From Bacillota bacterium (GTDB lineage Bacteria > Bacillota > Bacilli > Paenibacillales > NBRC-103111): 64,000 nt of DNA. The stretch lies in NCBI GenBank assembly GCA_023393235.1, contig JAEWMH010000038.1:44211-108210 (forward strand). The letters are read 5' to 3'. Position 1 is the stretch's first letter, and each line of letters begins with the position of its first letter. The position numbers were made by a program, and so were the translations under genes. The notes under the pieces are model-generated. The model was not told where the DNA came from. It saw only the letters and a program-made list of their open reading frames with translations, and ran no database searches. Positions 42,287 to 51,588 of the stretch are shown here, in pieces.

Positions 42287-45136
42287 TCATTCCTCCTTAT
42301 GCAGCCAAACCTTCAACAACGACAGCAGCCGGTTGATATCGATAGGCTTCGTCAAATAATCCGATGCGCCGGCATCCATACATCTCTGCTGATCCTCCTT
42401 CATGGCCTTAGCCGTGACGGCAATAATCGGCAGATCGGTTAATTCGGGTATCTTCCGGATTTCCCGGATCGCTTCATATCCGTCCATCCGCGGCATCATG
42501 ATATCCATCAGCACCAAATCAATGCCGTGAAGGTCCGCAGCCAGCATTTCCAGAGCATCCACGCCGTTTTCGGCAAAAACCACCTGCAGGCCGGCATCCT
42601 CCAACGCTACGGACAAGGCAAAGACATTCCGGATGTCATCATCCACAATCAGAATCTTATGCAAAAAAGAGTCTGTTACGGAGTCATTATCCTCTTCTCC
42701 GGAAATCGAAACAGCAGCCTCCAGCGGAGCCGCTCTGTCCAGCAGATACCGGTTGTCCGCGGCGCTTTGATCCTGGGCTTGGATACGGTCCAGGGGGTGT
42801 GAGGTATTTTTGCTCCCCGATGCATTAGGTGCAATCAGCGGCACCCACAGAATAAACGTGCTTCCCTGGCCGATACCGCTGGTCACGGTTATATTGCCGC
42901 CCAGCGCTCTGGCCAGCTTCTGGCTGATGGACAGGCCAAGCCCCGTTCCGCCGAAATTGCGGCTGATGGTGCCATCCGCCTGGCGGAACGCCTGGAAGAT
43001 CTCCTCCTGCTGATCCTCGGGAATGCCGATGCCCGTATCTTCAATCATAAACAGCCACATGCCGTCGCTTAGCTCCAGCCGGAAGGTGACCTTGCCCTCG
43101 GTGGTAAACTTGAAGGCATTGGACATCAAGTTTCCGATGATCTGCATCAGGCGCTGGGAGTCGGTATTAATCACCTCCGGCAGATCCTCGCCTGTTCGGA
43201 TCACCAGCTCTACCCCTTTGCGGACGGAAACCGGCATAAAGCTTCTTTCCACATATTGCACAATTTCTTTGATCTCCAGAGGCTCTACATGGATCTCCAT
43301 ATGGCCCGCCTCCACCTTGGACAAATCGAGAACGTCATTGATCAGCCGCAGCAGGTCTCCGCCGGCACCGTGAATGGCAGCGGCATACTCCCGCTGTTTC
43401 TCCGTCAGATTGCCCTCCCTGTTTTCCTGAAGCATCAGGGACAGGATCATCATGCTGTTCAAGGGTGTCCGCAGCTCATGGGACATATTGGCCAGGAACT
43501 CGGACTTGTACCGGGAAGCCAGCTCCAGTTCCACCGCTTGATGCTCCAGAACTTTATTCGCCCGCTCTACTTCAATGTTTTTCTCTCTGGAAAGTCGGAC
43601 CTGTTCCTCCAGCAGGGTGGTTTTCAGCATAAGCTCTTCATTGGTTGCCGCCAATTCCTCCTGCTGCTGCTGGAGCAGCTCCTCCGATTTGCGCAAGGCC
43701 ACTGCCTGCTCCTCCAGCTTTTCGTTGGTTACCCGAAGCTCATCGGACTGGGTTAGAAGCTCCTCGGATTGAGTCTGCAATTCCTCTGTTAAAATTTGCG
43801 AAGTGCGGAGCAGCTCTTCCACACGGATGCGTCCCATAATGCTGTTGAGCACGGTTCCGACATTTTGCGTAACCTGCTCAAGCAATGCCACATGCAGCGG
43901 GGAAAACGGATGAACCGAGCCGAGTTCCAGCACGGCCATCACATTGCCCTCATAAGCGACAGGGATGATGAGCACCTCGCTTAGCGTCAGCTCCCCCGGC
44001 GAAAGCTCAATGCGGACCGGGTTGTCGGAACGCTTCTGCAGCCTGATCCAGCGGTTGTCCGCGGCGCATTGGCCCACAAGGCCTTGTCCTATATGAAATA
44101 CATTGCGGACGGCCCCCGGCTGTACGGCGTAGCTTCCAACCAGTGTATACATGCTGGGTTTGGGCTGCTCTGAATCACAGATGTAGAATCCGCCGTAAAC
44201 AGCCTCCACTAAAGGGGCAACTTGACGTACAAAACGCTCCCCTACCTCCTTCAGATCGGTACGACCCTGAAGGATCATCATGATGCTGTTCAGCTGCGTT
44301 TTCAGCCACGCTTCTTCTTCATTCCTCTTGTTAAATTCATGCTCCCGCGCCCGCTGCTGGGACAAATCCCGGAACAGCCGGTTGAAAAGGCGAATAACCT
44401 CGCTGATTTCGTCCTTTCCGCCGTCCTCTGTAAATTCTACCGGTACCAGTGAGTCCGTAGCCGTTTTGGGAACCAGGGCGGACAGCCGGTTAAAGCCCTT
44501 GGAGATGCTCTGAATAATCCAATATGTAATCATAAGGACCAGCACCAGACCCAGAATCATCAGACTAATGGTATACTGTAGGGTCTTTCGGTTATCCTCC
44601 GTGCCATCCTTGAGAACCTGGTCCATTCGGTTCTGGTTAAAGCTTCCCAACGCATCGTTCTTCTCTTGGATCTCCTGCTGAAGCTTCAGGCCCTCGGAGC
44701 TGCGGAGCAGCACCGCATCATCCAGCCGGTTGTTCATGACATAATTCACAATCGTATCCTTATAGTTCAAGTAACGGGTGATCGCTTCGATCGCATCCTC
44801 CGTCACCTGGGATTGTTGGGCATCCTGATATTTGGCCCGTGAATCCTCAAACAGCTTGCGCATGTCCCGGTCATTCTCGGCCAGACGCTCCAGAATTTCC
44901 CTCTGGGTCATGATGGGGTTGTTGACCAACAGGCTGACCAGATTACGGCCGATATCGTTGGTGATGACCTGAAACTGCTGGCTGTCCTTTACATTGGCGT
45001 ACATCTCATCATAAGTGGCTCCAATATCCTTGTTCATGGTGGTCAACCGGTTCATCCCCAAGCCGGCGATGGAAAACATTACGATTAGCAGAATGCTCAT
45101 GCCGGCGAGCAGTTTATTGCGTATGGTCATGCCCAT
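42287..45136 (-). CDS. Membrane hybrid histidine kinase, RsbK-like
   Basis: About 949 residues. Two membrane segments (LLAGMSILLIVMFSIAGLGM and ISLMILGLVLVLMITYWII) bracket an extracellular helical sensor of CHASE3-like type. Then follow a HAMP domain, a GAF domain (VGSYAVQPGAVRNVFHIGQGLVGQC), a long coiled coil (EELLTQSDELRVTNEKLEEQ), HisKA (EFLANMSHELRTPLNSMM), HATPase (NLMSNAFKFTTEG, IEDTGIGIPED, GGTGLGLSISQK) and a C-terminal receiver (ILIVDDDIRNV, LMDIMMPRMDG). This is the layout of B. cereus RsbK, which controls the SigB phosphatase RsbY. The start at 45136 follows GAAGGAAGG. Confidence 0.9.
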   Translation of the reverse strand: MGMTIRNKLLAGMSILLIVMFSIAGLGMNRLTTMNKDIGATYDEMYANVKDSQQFQVITNDIGRNLVSLLVNNPIMTQREILERLAENDRDMRKLFEDSRAKYQDAQQSQVTEDAIEAITRYLNYKDTIVNYVMNNRLDDAVLLRSSEGLKLQQEIQEKNDALGSFNQNRMDQVLKDGTEDNRKTLQYTISLMILGLVLVLMITYWIIQSISKGFNRLSALVPKTATDSLVPVEFTEDGGKDEISEVIRLFNRLFRDLSQQRAREHEFNKRNEEEAWLKTQLNSIMMILQGRTDLKEVGERFVRQVAPLVEAVYGGFYICDSEQPKPSMYTLVGSYAVQPGAVRNVFHIGQGLVGQCAADNRWIRLQKRSDNPVRIELSPGELTLSEVLIIPVAYEGNVMAVLELGSVHPFSPLHVALLEQVTQNVGTVLNSIMGRIRVEELLRTSQILTEELQTQSEELLTQSDELRVTNEKLEEQAVALRKSEELLQQQQEELAATNEELMLKTTLLEEQVRLSREKNIEVERANKVLEHQAVELELASRYKSEFLANMSHELRTPLNSMMILSLMLQENREGNLTEKQREYAAAIHGAGGDLLRLINDVLDLSKVEAGHMEIHVEPLEIKEIVQYVERSFMPVSVRKGVELVIRTGEDLPEVINTDSQRLMQIIGNLMSNAFKFTTEGKVTFRLELSDGMWLFMIEDTGIGIPEDQQEEIFQAFRQADGTISRNFGGTGLGLSISQKLARALGGNITVTSGIGQGSTFILWVPLIAPNASGSKNTSHPLDRIQAQDQSAADNRYLLDRAAPLEAAVSISGEEDNDSVTDSFLHKILIVDDDIRNVFALSVALEDAGLQVVFAENGVDALEMLAADLHGIDLVLMDIMMPRMDGYEAIREIRKIPELTDLPIIAVTAKAMKEDQQRCMDAGASDYLTKPIDINRLLSLLKVWLHKEE

Positions 45137-45165
45137 AATCCCTTCCTTCGGAAACAATAGAATGT

Positions 45166-46320
45166 TTAGGCCAGCTTGCCCGCCTCTATAGATAAAAGAC
45201 AGTAATCATCACGCTTTTCATTCAATTTGCCCCCATCGATCAGCTCATCTGCCAAATCCGCCGCACTTAGCTCCGGCCGGGTTAGAAACAACTCGGCAAT
45301 GCTGTCCGTAGAAGTGTCCCAATCAGAACCGCAAGCTTCAAGAAAGCCGTCCGTAAACAACAGCAGCTTCATGTGCTCCTTGTAATGAATGGTTCGCTTC
45401 TCCAACTGGATGGGATCATCGAATCCCACCGCACATCCGCCGGAGTGCAGTCTGTGCATCTCTTCGCCGTCGGCCAGCAAAAGCCCCTCCGGATGCCCGG
45501 CATTCACATATTCCACGGTGCGGGCGCGGGGATCCATAATTAAATAGATGGAGGTGAAATAATACCGCACCCACTTGTCCTTGTTCTGCAAACGCAGCAT
45601 GTAGGTGTTCAGCAGGCTGACCACCTCAATGGGATCGGGATTCTTCTGCATGGCATCCTGCAGTGCCGAAGCGATATACATACACATGAGTGAGGATGAG
45701 ATGCCGTGCCCCATCATGTCCAGCAGAATGATGCCGTATTTGCCATCCTCCAGCTGCTGCCAGAAGTAGAAGTCCCCGGCCAAAACCATTGACGGCTGGT
45801 ATACGGCTTCAATACGCAGATTCTCCTTCTCGAAGGGTTTACTCAGGACACTCTCCTGCACCTGCTTGGCCAGTGCCAGCTCCAGGGACATATCCCTCTC
45901 CTTGGCTTTGTGCCAGTTCAGCTCTGCCCGCAGCCGCAGGGCCACCCGGATCCGGGCCAGAAGCTCGATCTTGTTCACCGGCTTCACCACATAGTCTGTC
46001 GCACCGGCATCCAATGCCTCCGCCAGCTTATTGGAATCGCCGAGTGCGGTCACGATGATAATCGGAATATCCTTCAGCTTCTCTACACGCTGAATCCGCC
46101 GGCAGGCCTCAATCCCATCCACACCGGGCATCATCATATCCATCAAAATCAGGTCTGGAGTAGCCTCTACCCGGTCCGCCTGCTGCTGCTCCATGCCGAG
46201 ATATGAGAACAACTCTCCTGCATTATTAAAGGAAACATGATTGAGAAAGCCGGCGCCGTCCAATATTTTTTCGATGATCATTTGGTTGATAAGATTATCG
46301 TCCACAATGGCTATGCGCAT
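45166..46320 (-). CDS. Receiver-PP2C phosphatase, RsbY/RsbU-like
   Basis: About 384 residues. An N-terminal receiver (IAIVDDNLINQMIIEKIL, Asp in LILMDMMMPGVDG, Lys in VVKPVNK) is followed by a PP2C/SpoIIE phosphatase domain with metal-binding Asp residues in AGDFYFWQQ, LLDMMGHGISSSLMC, LLFTDGFLEA and KRDDYCLL. In Bacillus such enzymes dephosphorylate RsbV-P and so free SigB. A receiver in front is typical of B. cereus RsbY. The genes for RsbV, RsbW and SigB are 7 kb downstream on the same strand. The start is the ATG at 46320, 6 bases after GAGGTG. It is the first gene of this operon. Confidence 0.9.
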   Translation of the reverse strand: MRIAIVDDNLINQMIIEKILDGAGFLNHVSFNNAGELFSYLGMEQQQADRVEATPDLILMDMMMPGVDGIEACRRIQRVEKLKDIPIIIVTALGDSNKLAEALDAGATDYVVKPVNKIELLARIRVALRLRAELNWHKAKERDMSLELALAKQVQESVLSKPFEKENLRIEAVYQPSMVLAGDFYFWQQLEDGKYGIILLDMMGHGISSSLMCMYIASALQDAMQKNPDPIEVVSLLNTYMLRLQNKDKWVRYYFTSIYLIMDPRARTVEYVNAGHPEGLLLADGEEMHRLHSGGCAVGFDDPIQLEKRTIHYKEHMKLLLFTDGFLEACGSDWDTSTDSIAELFLTRPELSAADLADELIDGGKLNEKRDDYCLLSIEAGKLA

Positions 46321-46477
46321 ATCATTCACCTCATTAAATATCGGATGCTTCTGATAAATGATTCTATGAAACTAGGGAAAGCGGTATCTATCTCTTAATA
46401 ATAGCTCACCCTTTTGCAGCATGTCTAGAAATAGACCAGGTTTTTTGGATCAGTGGCTAAAATTTTGCTTTTTCCCT

Positions 46478-46502
46478 GTTTCTTCTTCTCCAGCCAGGTT
46501 TA
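46478..46502 (+). promoter_or_regulatory. SigB-like promoter of the amylase-glgC operon
   Basis: GTTTCT, 13-base spacer, GGTTTA. Four or five matches per box; the -10 is the same as the one ahead of dps at 39109. It lies 69 bases ahead of the amylase start. Confidence 0.45.
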
Positions 46503-46571
46503 ATAAGGTATCACAAGGTCATGCATGGCAGGAAGCAACCATGATGGCCATTTTTGAGAGGAGGTGTGCGG

Positions 46572-48341
46572 ATGCAGGCTGAAGCAGTTTATCATGCCGC
46601 AGGCGGAAGCTGGGCATATGCCTACAATCACGAAACCGTTCATCTCCGGCTGCGTGTCAAACGTGATGATGCGGAGCAGGTTTTCGTACATGTAGGGGAC
46701 AAATATGACTGGGGAGCCGGTCAACAGGAATTCGCCATGGAGAAAATTGCAGCGGACACGCTGTTCGATTATTGGTTCTGCCCCGTCCTCCCGCCCAAAA
46801 GACGGATGTCTTACGCCTTCCGGCTACAGCAGGGCGAAGAGCAATGCTGGTATTCCGAGGTTGGCTTTACGGATACCCCGCCATCCGATGCGGGCATGTA
46901 TTTCGAGTACCCGTATCTGCATGAATCCGAGGTCTTTCAAGTGCCCGACTGGGCCAAAAAAGCGGTATTCTACCAAATTATGCCCGACCGGTTCAGCCTC
47001 CCCTCCGACTATGATGAGTCCCAGGAGGAGGATGGTAAATTTCTCCACTGGGGAGACGAGCCCCAACTGGACGGAGCCTTCGGCGGTAACTTAAAGGGAA
47101 TTCGCGAGAAGCTGGATTATCTGGAGGAATTGGGGATTAACGCCTTGTATTTGACCCCCATCTTCTCCTCCCCTTCCTGTCATAAATATGATATTTCCGA
47201 TTACAAACAGATTGATCCCAATCTGGGTGACAAGAAGGAACTGAAAGCACTGGTGGACGAATGCCACAAGCGCGGAATCAAGGTTGTCCTGGATGCGGTA
47301 TTTAATCATTGCAGCGAAGCCATGGAGCAATTCGTGGATGTGCTGAACCGGGGGGAAAAGTCCCCCTATAAGGATTGGTTCCATATTCATTCTTATCCGA
47401 TTCGCGGAGAGGACGGGCAGCCCAACTATGATACGTTCGGCAACTTCGGACATATGCCCAAGTTGAATACAGCCCATCCTGAGGTGCAGGAATACCTGCT
47501 CACTGTCACCCGTTATTGGATGGAGGAATCGGGAATCGACGGGTGGAGGCTGGACGTCGCCAATGAAATCGACCATGAGTTCTGGCGGCACTTCCGCCGG
47601 CTGGTTAAGTCCATTAATCCGGAGGCGTATATTGTCGGTGAATGCTGGACCGATGCCAACCCCTGGCTACAGGGTGACCAATTCGATTCCGCCATGAACT
47701 ATCCTCTGGGCAAACGGATTCTGGACTACTTTGAGGGCGAATTCTTGGACGGTGCAAGCTTTGCCGAAACCGTCGCCCGATTATCCGTACGGTATCCGGA
47801 ACAGGCCCATGAGGTATTATTCAATCTTTTGGGCAGCCACGATACGGGCCGGGTAGCCACCCGGATTGAGGACAAGCGCAAGCTGAAGCATGCTTTTCTG
47901 TTTATGCTCACCTACCCCGGCACCCCTTGTATTTTTTACGGCGATGAATACGGCATGACCGGCGGGGATGATCCGGATTGCCGGAAGAGTATGGAGTGGC
48001 ATCCGGATATGCGGGATGAAGAGCTGCTGGATTTCTTCAAAACGCTCATTCATCTGAGGCGTGACCTCCCTGCTTTGAGCATCGGCCGTTACCGGATGCT
48101 TCAAGCGGAGGGCGGAAATCCAGCCATTGTCTATGAACGGGTGGCCGATGGCTCCCATGCTCTCATCTGGATCAATCATTCCGAGGAACCGGCGGAGGTA
48201 TCCCTTGCTTTGGAGACCAATGACTGGAAGGATGCCTGGACTGGGGAAGATGTCCCCGTAACCGAAGGTCACATGACCATTCAATTGGACAGTTTCAGCT
48301 TTCGGGTCATACATAGATCCTGGCAGCCTGAAGGGAGTTGA
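46572..48341 (+). CDS. GH13 alpha-glycosidase (neopullulanase/cyclomaltodextrinase type)
   Basis: 589 residues from the ATG at 46572 (GAGGAGGTG upstream). An N-terminal CBM34-like domain (residues about 1-120) is followed by the GH13 barrel with the four conserved regions: DAVFNHCS, GWRLDVANEID (nucleophile Asp), VGECWTDANPW (acid/base Glu) and NLLGSHDTGR. A C-terminal beta domain ends the protein. No signal peptide: it acts on imported or internal alpha-glucans, such as maltodextrin, pullulan or cyclodextrin. The cytosolic location and glgC downstream suggest a role in glycogen or maltodextrin turnover. Confidence 0.92.
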   Translation: MQAEAVYHAAGGSWAYAYNHETVHLRLRVKRDDAEQVFVHVGDKYDWGAGQQEFAMEKIAADTLFDYWFCPVLPPKRRMSYAFRLQQGEEQCWYSEVGFTDTPPSDAGMYFEYPYLHESEVFQVPDWAKKAVFYQIMPDRFSLPSDYDESQEEDGKFLHWGDEPQLDGAFGGNLKGIREKLDYLEELGINALYLTPIFSSPSCHKYDISDYKQIDPNLGDKKELKALVDECHKRGIKVVLDAVFNHCSEAMEQFVDVLNRGEKSPYKDWFHIHSYPIRGEDGQPNYDTFGNFGHMPKLNTAHPEVQEYLLTVTRYWMEESGIDGWRLDVANEIDHEFWRHFRRLVKSINPEAYIVGECWTDANPWLQGDQFDSAMNYPLGKRILDYFEGEFLDGASFAETVARLSVRYPEQAHEVLFNLLGSHDTGRVATRIEDKRKLKHAFLFMLTYPGTPCIFYGDEYGMTGGDDPDCRKSMEWHPDMRDEELLDFFKTLIHLRRDLPALSIGRYRMLQAEGGNPAIVYERVADGSHALIWINHSEEPAEVSLALETNDWKDAWTGEDVPVTEGHMTIQLDSFSFRVIHRSWQPEGS

Positions 48342-48346
48342 TGTAT

Positions 48347-48904
48347 ATGGAGGAGTTCTCCGGTAACGCCACCAGCCTGTTGCTGGACGAACTGGATAAA
48401 GATGCGCAGAGCTCCCCCTTAAGCCATGAACAGAATGCACGCATCAGCAAAATTGTAGAAGAATACAACAGCAAAATTAAATGCCGCCTGACTGAGGAGC
48501 AGGAGAAGCGAACCTCCCGCTCCGACCGTTTGGCTGACAAGGTTGCCTCCTTCGGAGGCAGTTGGGCCTTTATACTGCTTTTTATAATATTCCTCGCCTT
48601 CTGGATGATTTGGAATTCCGTCCTGATGTTTCTGCAGTTCGATTCGCCTCCCTTTATTCTGCTGAACCTGATCCTGTCCTGTATATCAGCACTTCAGGCC
48701 CCTTTTATCCTGATGAGCCAGAACCGGCAGGCAGCCCGGGACAAGCAGGAGGCGCTTCTTAACTTCGCCATTACGTATAAAGCTGAAAAAGAAAACGATG
48801 AAATAAAAAATATGCTCCGATCCATTGAACGGATCCTCACCCAGCCGGCTTGCGGCTGTCAACAACAAACCCGACAAGGAGGAAACAATCATGAACACAA
48901 ATAA
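48347..48904 (+). CDS. DUF1003 membrane protein
   Basis: 185 residues. A charged N-terminus is followed by two membrane segments (WAFILLFIIFLAFWMIWNSVLMFL and PFILLNLILSCISALQAPFILMSQNRQ), the DUF1003 hallmark including DRLADKVASFGGSWAF and the basic MSQNRQAARDK. The C-terminus is helical with a Cys-rich ACGCQQQ. Function unknown. The start at 48347 is supported by GGGAG; an ATG at 48341 overlaps the amylase stop. Its 3' end overlaps the glgC start by 14 bases. Confidence 0.88.
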   Translation: MEEFSGNATSLLLDELDKDAQSSPLSHEQNARISKIVEEYNSKIKCRLTEEQEKRTSRSDRLADKVASFGGSWAFILLFIIFLAFWMIWNSVLMFLQFDSPPFILLNLILSCISALQAPFILMSQNRQAARDKQEALLNFAITYKAEKENDEIKNMLRSIERILTQPACGCQQQTRQGGNNHEHK

Positions 48905-50075
48905 TTGCATCGCTATGCTGCTTGCGGGTGGAGAAGGAAAAAGACTTCGTCCGCTGACCCTAACCCATGCCAAACCGGCCGTCTCCTTCGGCGGACAATA
49001 CCGCCTGATCGATTTCCCGCTTAGCAACTGCCTCAATGCAGGTATCGACAAAATCGGGGTGCTTACCCAATACCGGGCGGAAACCCTGCACCAGCACCTG
49101 GGCGGTAACAATACCAACATCACCCTGCTCCCTGCCGGCTTGAAGCAGGAAGAGGGTTACACCGGCACAGCAGATGCCATCTATAAGAACATCGCCTACA
49201 TTGACAAGCTTAATCCGGAGAATGTTCTGATCCTGTCCGCCGACCATATCTACCACATGGACTACCGTGATATTCTGCACTTCCACTCCATGCGGAAAGC
49301 CGCCGCCACCATCTCGGTCATCCGGGTGCCGTTGGAGGAAGCAAGCCGCTTCGGCATTATGACCGTGGATGCCGATCACAAGATTACCGCCTTCCAGGAA
49401 AAACCCCGCCGTCCGGAATCCAATCTGGCTTCCATGGGAATTTACGTATTCCGCTGGTCCGATCTGCGGGAGCAGTTGATCCAGGATGCCGCCGATCCAC
49501 AGTCCTCCCATGACTTCGGCAAGGACATTATCCCGAAGCTGCTGAAGGAAGATGCCGGGGTATATGCCTTCCCGTTTGAGGGATACTGGAAGGATGTGGG
49601 GACCGTGGATACCCTATGGCGGACCCACATGGATCTGTTGGGCTCCCCTGCCCAATTGACGCTGAATCCCCCCACCTGGCCTATGCGGGTGGCGGGCAGC
49701 TTGACTCTCCAGAACGAAATGCTGCGTATGGAGGATGACCGGGGCTCCGCCTCCCTTCTCCACCAGCATTGCTACCTGGAGGGCCGGGCCAGACGTTCGA
49801 TTATTTCCAACGGCGTATGGATCGGCAAGAACAGTCTGGTCACCGACAGCATTGTTATGCCGAATGCGGTTATCGGGAAGAATGTCCTGATCTCCCATGC
49901 CATTATCGGCGAAGGAGCGATTATTGAGGACGGCGCCGTTATCGGCGGCTCGCGCAAGCAAATCAGCGTTATTGGGAATGTTTCCCAGGAAGAGCTCCAA
50001 GGCAGCTGGAATGCCTATACTCGTGGTTATCGCGAAGGAGTGAATGGTTATGACCGGGCATCCTTTGGAAATTAA
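48891..50075 (+). CDS. glgC: Glucose-1-phosphate adenylyltransferase
   Basis: 394 residues. The nucleotidyl-transferase domain has LAGGEGKRLRPLT, FGGQYRLIDFPLSNC, GTADAIYKN and ILSADHIYHMDY; a left-handed beta-helix domain follows (NGVWIGKNSLVTDSIVMPNAVIGKNVLISHAIIGEGA). It makes ADP-glucose for glycogen. No glgA, glgB, glgD or glgP is nearby, which is unusual: in Bacillus they form one operon. AAGGAGG stands ahead of the ATG at 48891. The gene overlaps the SDR gene at its end. Confidence 0.95.
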   Translation: MNTNNCIAMLLAGGEGKRLRPLTLTHAKPAVSFGGQYRLIDFPLSNCLNAGIDKIGVLTQYRAETLHQHLGGNNTNITLLPAGLKQEEGYTGTADAIYKNIAYIDKLNPENVLILSADHIYHMDYRDILHFHSMRKAAATISVIRVPLEEASRFGIMTVDADHKITAFQEKPRRPESNLASMGIYVFRWSDLREQLIQDAADPQSSHDFGKDIIPKLLKEDAGVYAFPFEGYWKDVGTVDTLWRTHMDLLGSPAQLTLNPPTWPMRVAGSLTLQNEMLRMEDDRGSASLLHQHCYLEGRARRSIISNGVWIGKNSLVTDSIVMPNAVIGKNVLISHAIIGEGAIIEDGAVIGGSRKQISVIGNVSQEELQGSWNAYTRGYREGVNGYDRASFGN

Positions 50076-50874
50076 AGCGGACGGCAATGCCCGTCTGAAA
50101 GGCCGGGTGGCTCTGGTGACCGGGGCCGCCTCCGGCATCGGACGTTCAGCCGCTCTTCTATTGGCAAGGCACGGCGCCCGTCTGCTGCTGGCAGACCGGG
50201 ACGGGGAACGGCTGGCCGAGGTGGAGAAGGCCATCGGGGACCGGGGCGGGGAAGCGGTATCCCTGCCCTTGGATATTACTGATGAAGCCGCAATCGAAAA
50301 GGCCTTCCAAGAAGGCACCGCCCGCTTCGGCGGGAAGCTGCACGTGCTGTTTGCCAATGCGGGCATTAACGGTACCCTCTCCCCGATTGAATCCATGCCT
50401 CTGGAGGAATGGAGTAAAACGGTGGATGTGAATCTGAAGGGTACCTTCCTGACCGTCAAACATGCAATTCCCTATCTGAAGCAGCAGGGCGGCAGCATTA
50501 TCATTACAAGCTCGGTCAACGGAAACCGGATTTTCTCCAATTTCGGCTTCAGCACTTACAGCACCACCAAGGCGGGTCAGGTGGCCTTCGCCAAAATGGC
50601 TGCGCTGGAGCTGGCCCAACACCGGATCCGGGTGAATGTGATTTGCCCCGGCGCTATCTCCACCAATATCGATGAAAGCACAGAAACGCTGCCGGAGGTG
50701 GAGGAAATCCGGATTCCCGTGGAATTTCCCGCCGGCGACCAACCGCTGCGCAACGGTCCGGGCTCACCCCGGGAAGTGGCGAATCTGGTATTGTTCCTGG
50801 CTTCGGACGAAGCCTCTCATATCACAGGAACAGAAATCTATATCGACGGTGCGGAATCCCTGATTCGAGGTTAA
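50050..50874 (+). CDS. Short-chain dehydrogenase/reductase
   Basis: About 274 residues. A classical SDR: cofactor loop TGAASGIGRSAA, NAGINGT, catalytic Ser in IITSSVNGN, Tyr and Lys in YSTTKAG, and a C-terminal SDEASHITGTEIYIDGAE. The start at 50050 (AAGGAG 9 bases ahead) lies inside the end of glgC. The substrate is unknown; SDRs of this sort occur among SigB-controlled stress proteins. It is followed within 25 bases by the DUF1328 gene. Confidence 0.9.
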   Translation: MTGHPLEIKADGNARLKGRVALVTGAASGIGRSAALLLARHGARLLLADRDGERLAEVEKAIGDRGGEAVSLPLDITDEAAIEKAFQEGTARFGGKLHVLFANAGINGTLSPIESMPLEEWSKTVDVNLKGTFLTVKHAIPYLKQQGGSIIITSSVNGNRIFSNFGFSTYSTTKAGQVAFAKMAALELAQHRIRVNVICPGAISTNIDESTETLPEVEEIRIPVEFPAGDQPLRNGPGSPREVANLVLFLASDEASHITGTEIYIDGAESLIRG

Positions 50875-50899
50875 AAAAACAGCGAAAGGATGATGAAGT

Positions 50900-51067
50900 A
50901 TGTTGAGATGGTCCCTGATCTTTCTGGTAGTTGCCGTAGTAGCAGGTATTTTCGGCTTTGTAGGCATTGTCCATGTGGCAGCGGACATCGCCCGAATCCT
51001 CTTCTTCCTGTTCCTAATCCTGTTTGTGGTCACACTGTTTATGGGCAGACGCGGTGGCGCACGATAA
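50900..51067 (+). CDS. DUF1328 small membrane protein (YtjA type)
   Basis: 55 residues beginning MLRWSLIFLVVAVVAGIFGF, with two hydrophobic segments and a final MGRRGGAR. This matches the DUF1328 family of tiny two-helix membrane proteins, usually stress-linked in bacteria. It lies 25 bases after the SDR stop with AAAGGA upstream, and a strong terminator follows. It ends the amylase-glgC operon. Confidence 0.9.
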   Translation: MLRWSLIFLVVAVVAGIFGFVGIVHVAADIARILFFLFLILFVVTLFMGRRGGAR

Positions 51068-51085
51068 CCGTGACTCTTCCCGCAA

Positions 51086-51122
51086 AAATAACACCCGGTC
51101 CCTGATGGGCCGGGTGTTTTGT
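51086..51122 (+). terminator. Terminator of the amylase-glgC-DUF1328 operon
   Basis: AACACCCGG / CCGGGTGTT with a short loop, followed by T-rich sequence. Confidence 0.9.
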
Positions 51123-51137
51123 ATGTGACGGACTTCT

Positions 51138-51410
51138 TTAGGCTTTGGCACCTGTCTTTTCCTTCCACTGCTCCAGCAATTCCTCGGCAGCTGCTCTGCT
51201 GATCATCTTCCCCTTAAAGTAAATCAGGTCCTCCGCAGAACCGGTGAAAATACAGGCAGGCTCATATTTCTTCAGGATGATCCGTTCGTCATCCACGTAA
51301 ATTTCAATCGCATCCTTCTCGGCTATACCCATGGTGCGTCTCAGCTCGATAGGCAGGACCACCCGTCCCAATTCATCCACTTTACGGACAATTCCGGTAG
51401 CTTTTGTCAT
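51138..51410 (-). CDS. AbrB-family transition-state regulator
   Basis: 90 residues. The N-terminal swapped-hairpin AbrB domain is textbook (MTKATGIVRKVDELGRVVLPIELRRTMGIAEKDAIEIYVDDERIILKKY), followed by the C-terminal dimerisation domain (CIFTGSAEDLIYFKGKMISRAAAEELLEQW). AbrB or the paralogue Abh is the likely identity; these bind AT-rich promoters and delay stationary-phase genes. GGAGGAGG precedes the ATG. It converges with the amylase operon. Confidence 0.9.
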   Translation of the reverse strand: MTKATGIVRKVDELGRVVLPIELRRTMGIAEKDAIEIYVDDERIILKKYEPACIFTGSAEDLIYFKGKMISRAAAEELLEQWKEKTGAKA

Positions 51411-51543
51411 TTTTCTTCCTCCTCCCTATGAATGATGAACCTTTTTGTAGAATAATGATATTGATGAGGATGCTTCCAGTATATCACAGTGTTTGCGGAA
51501 CCTCACTTTTTTCGGTGATTTTTCTCATCATCCAAATGATGTA

Positions 51544-51574
51544 AAAAAACAGCCTTCGCAAAGGAAGGCTGTTT
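51544..51574 (-). terminator. Terminator of the aldo/keto reductase gene
   Basis: AAACAGCCTTC / GAAGGCTGTTT around a 6-base loop, followed by T-rich sequence on the minus strand. Confidence 0.9.
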
Positions 51575-51588
51575 GCAGGTATAAGGAA

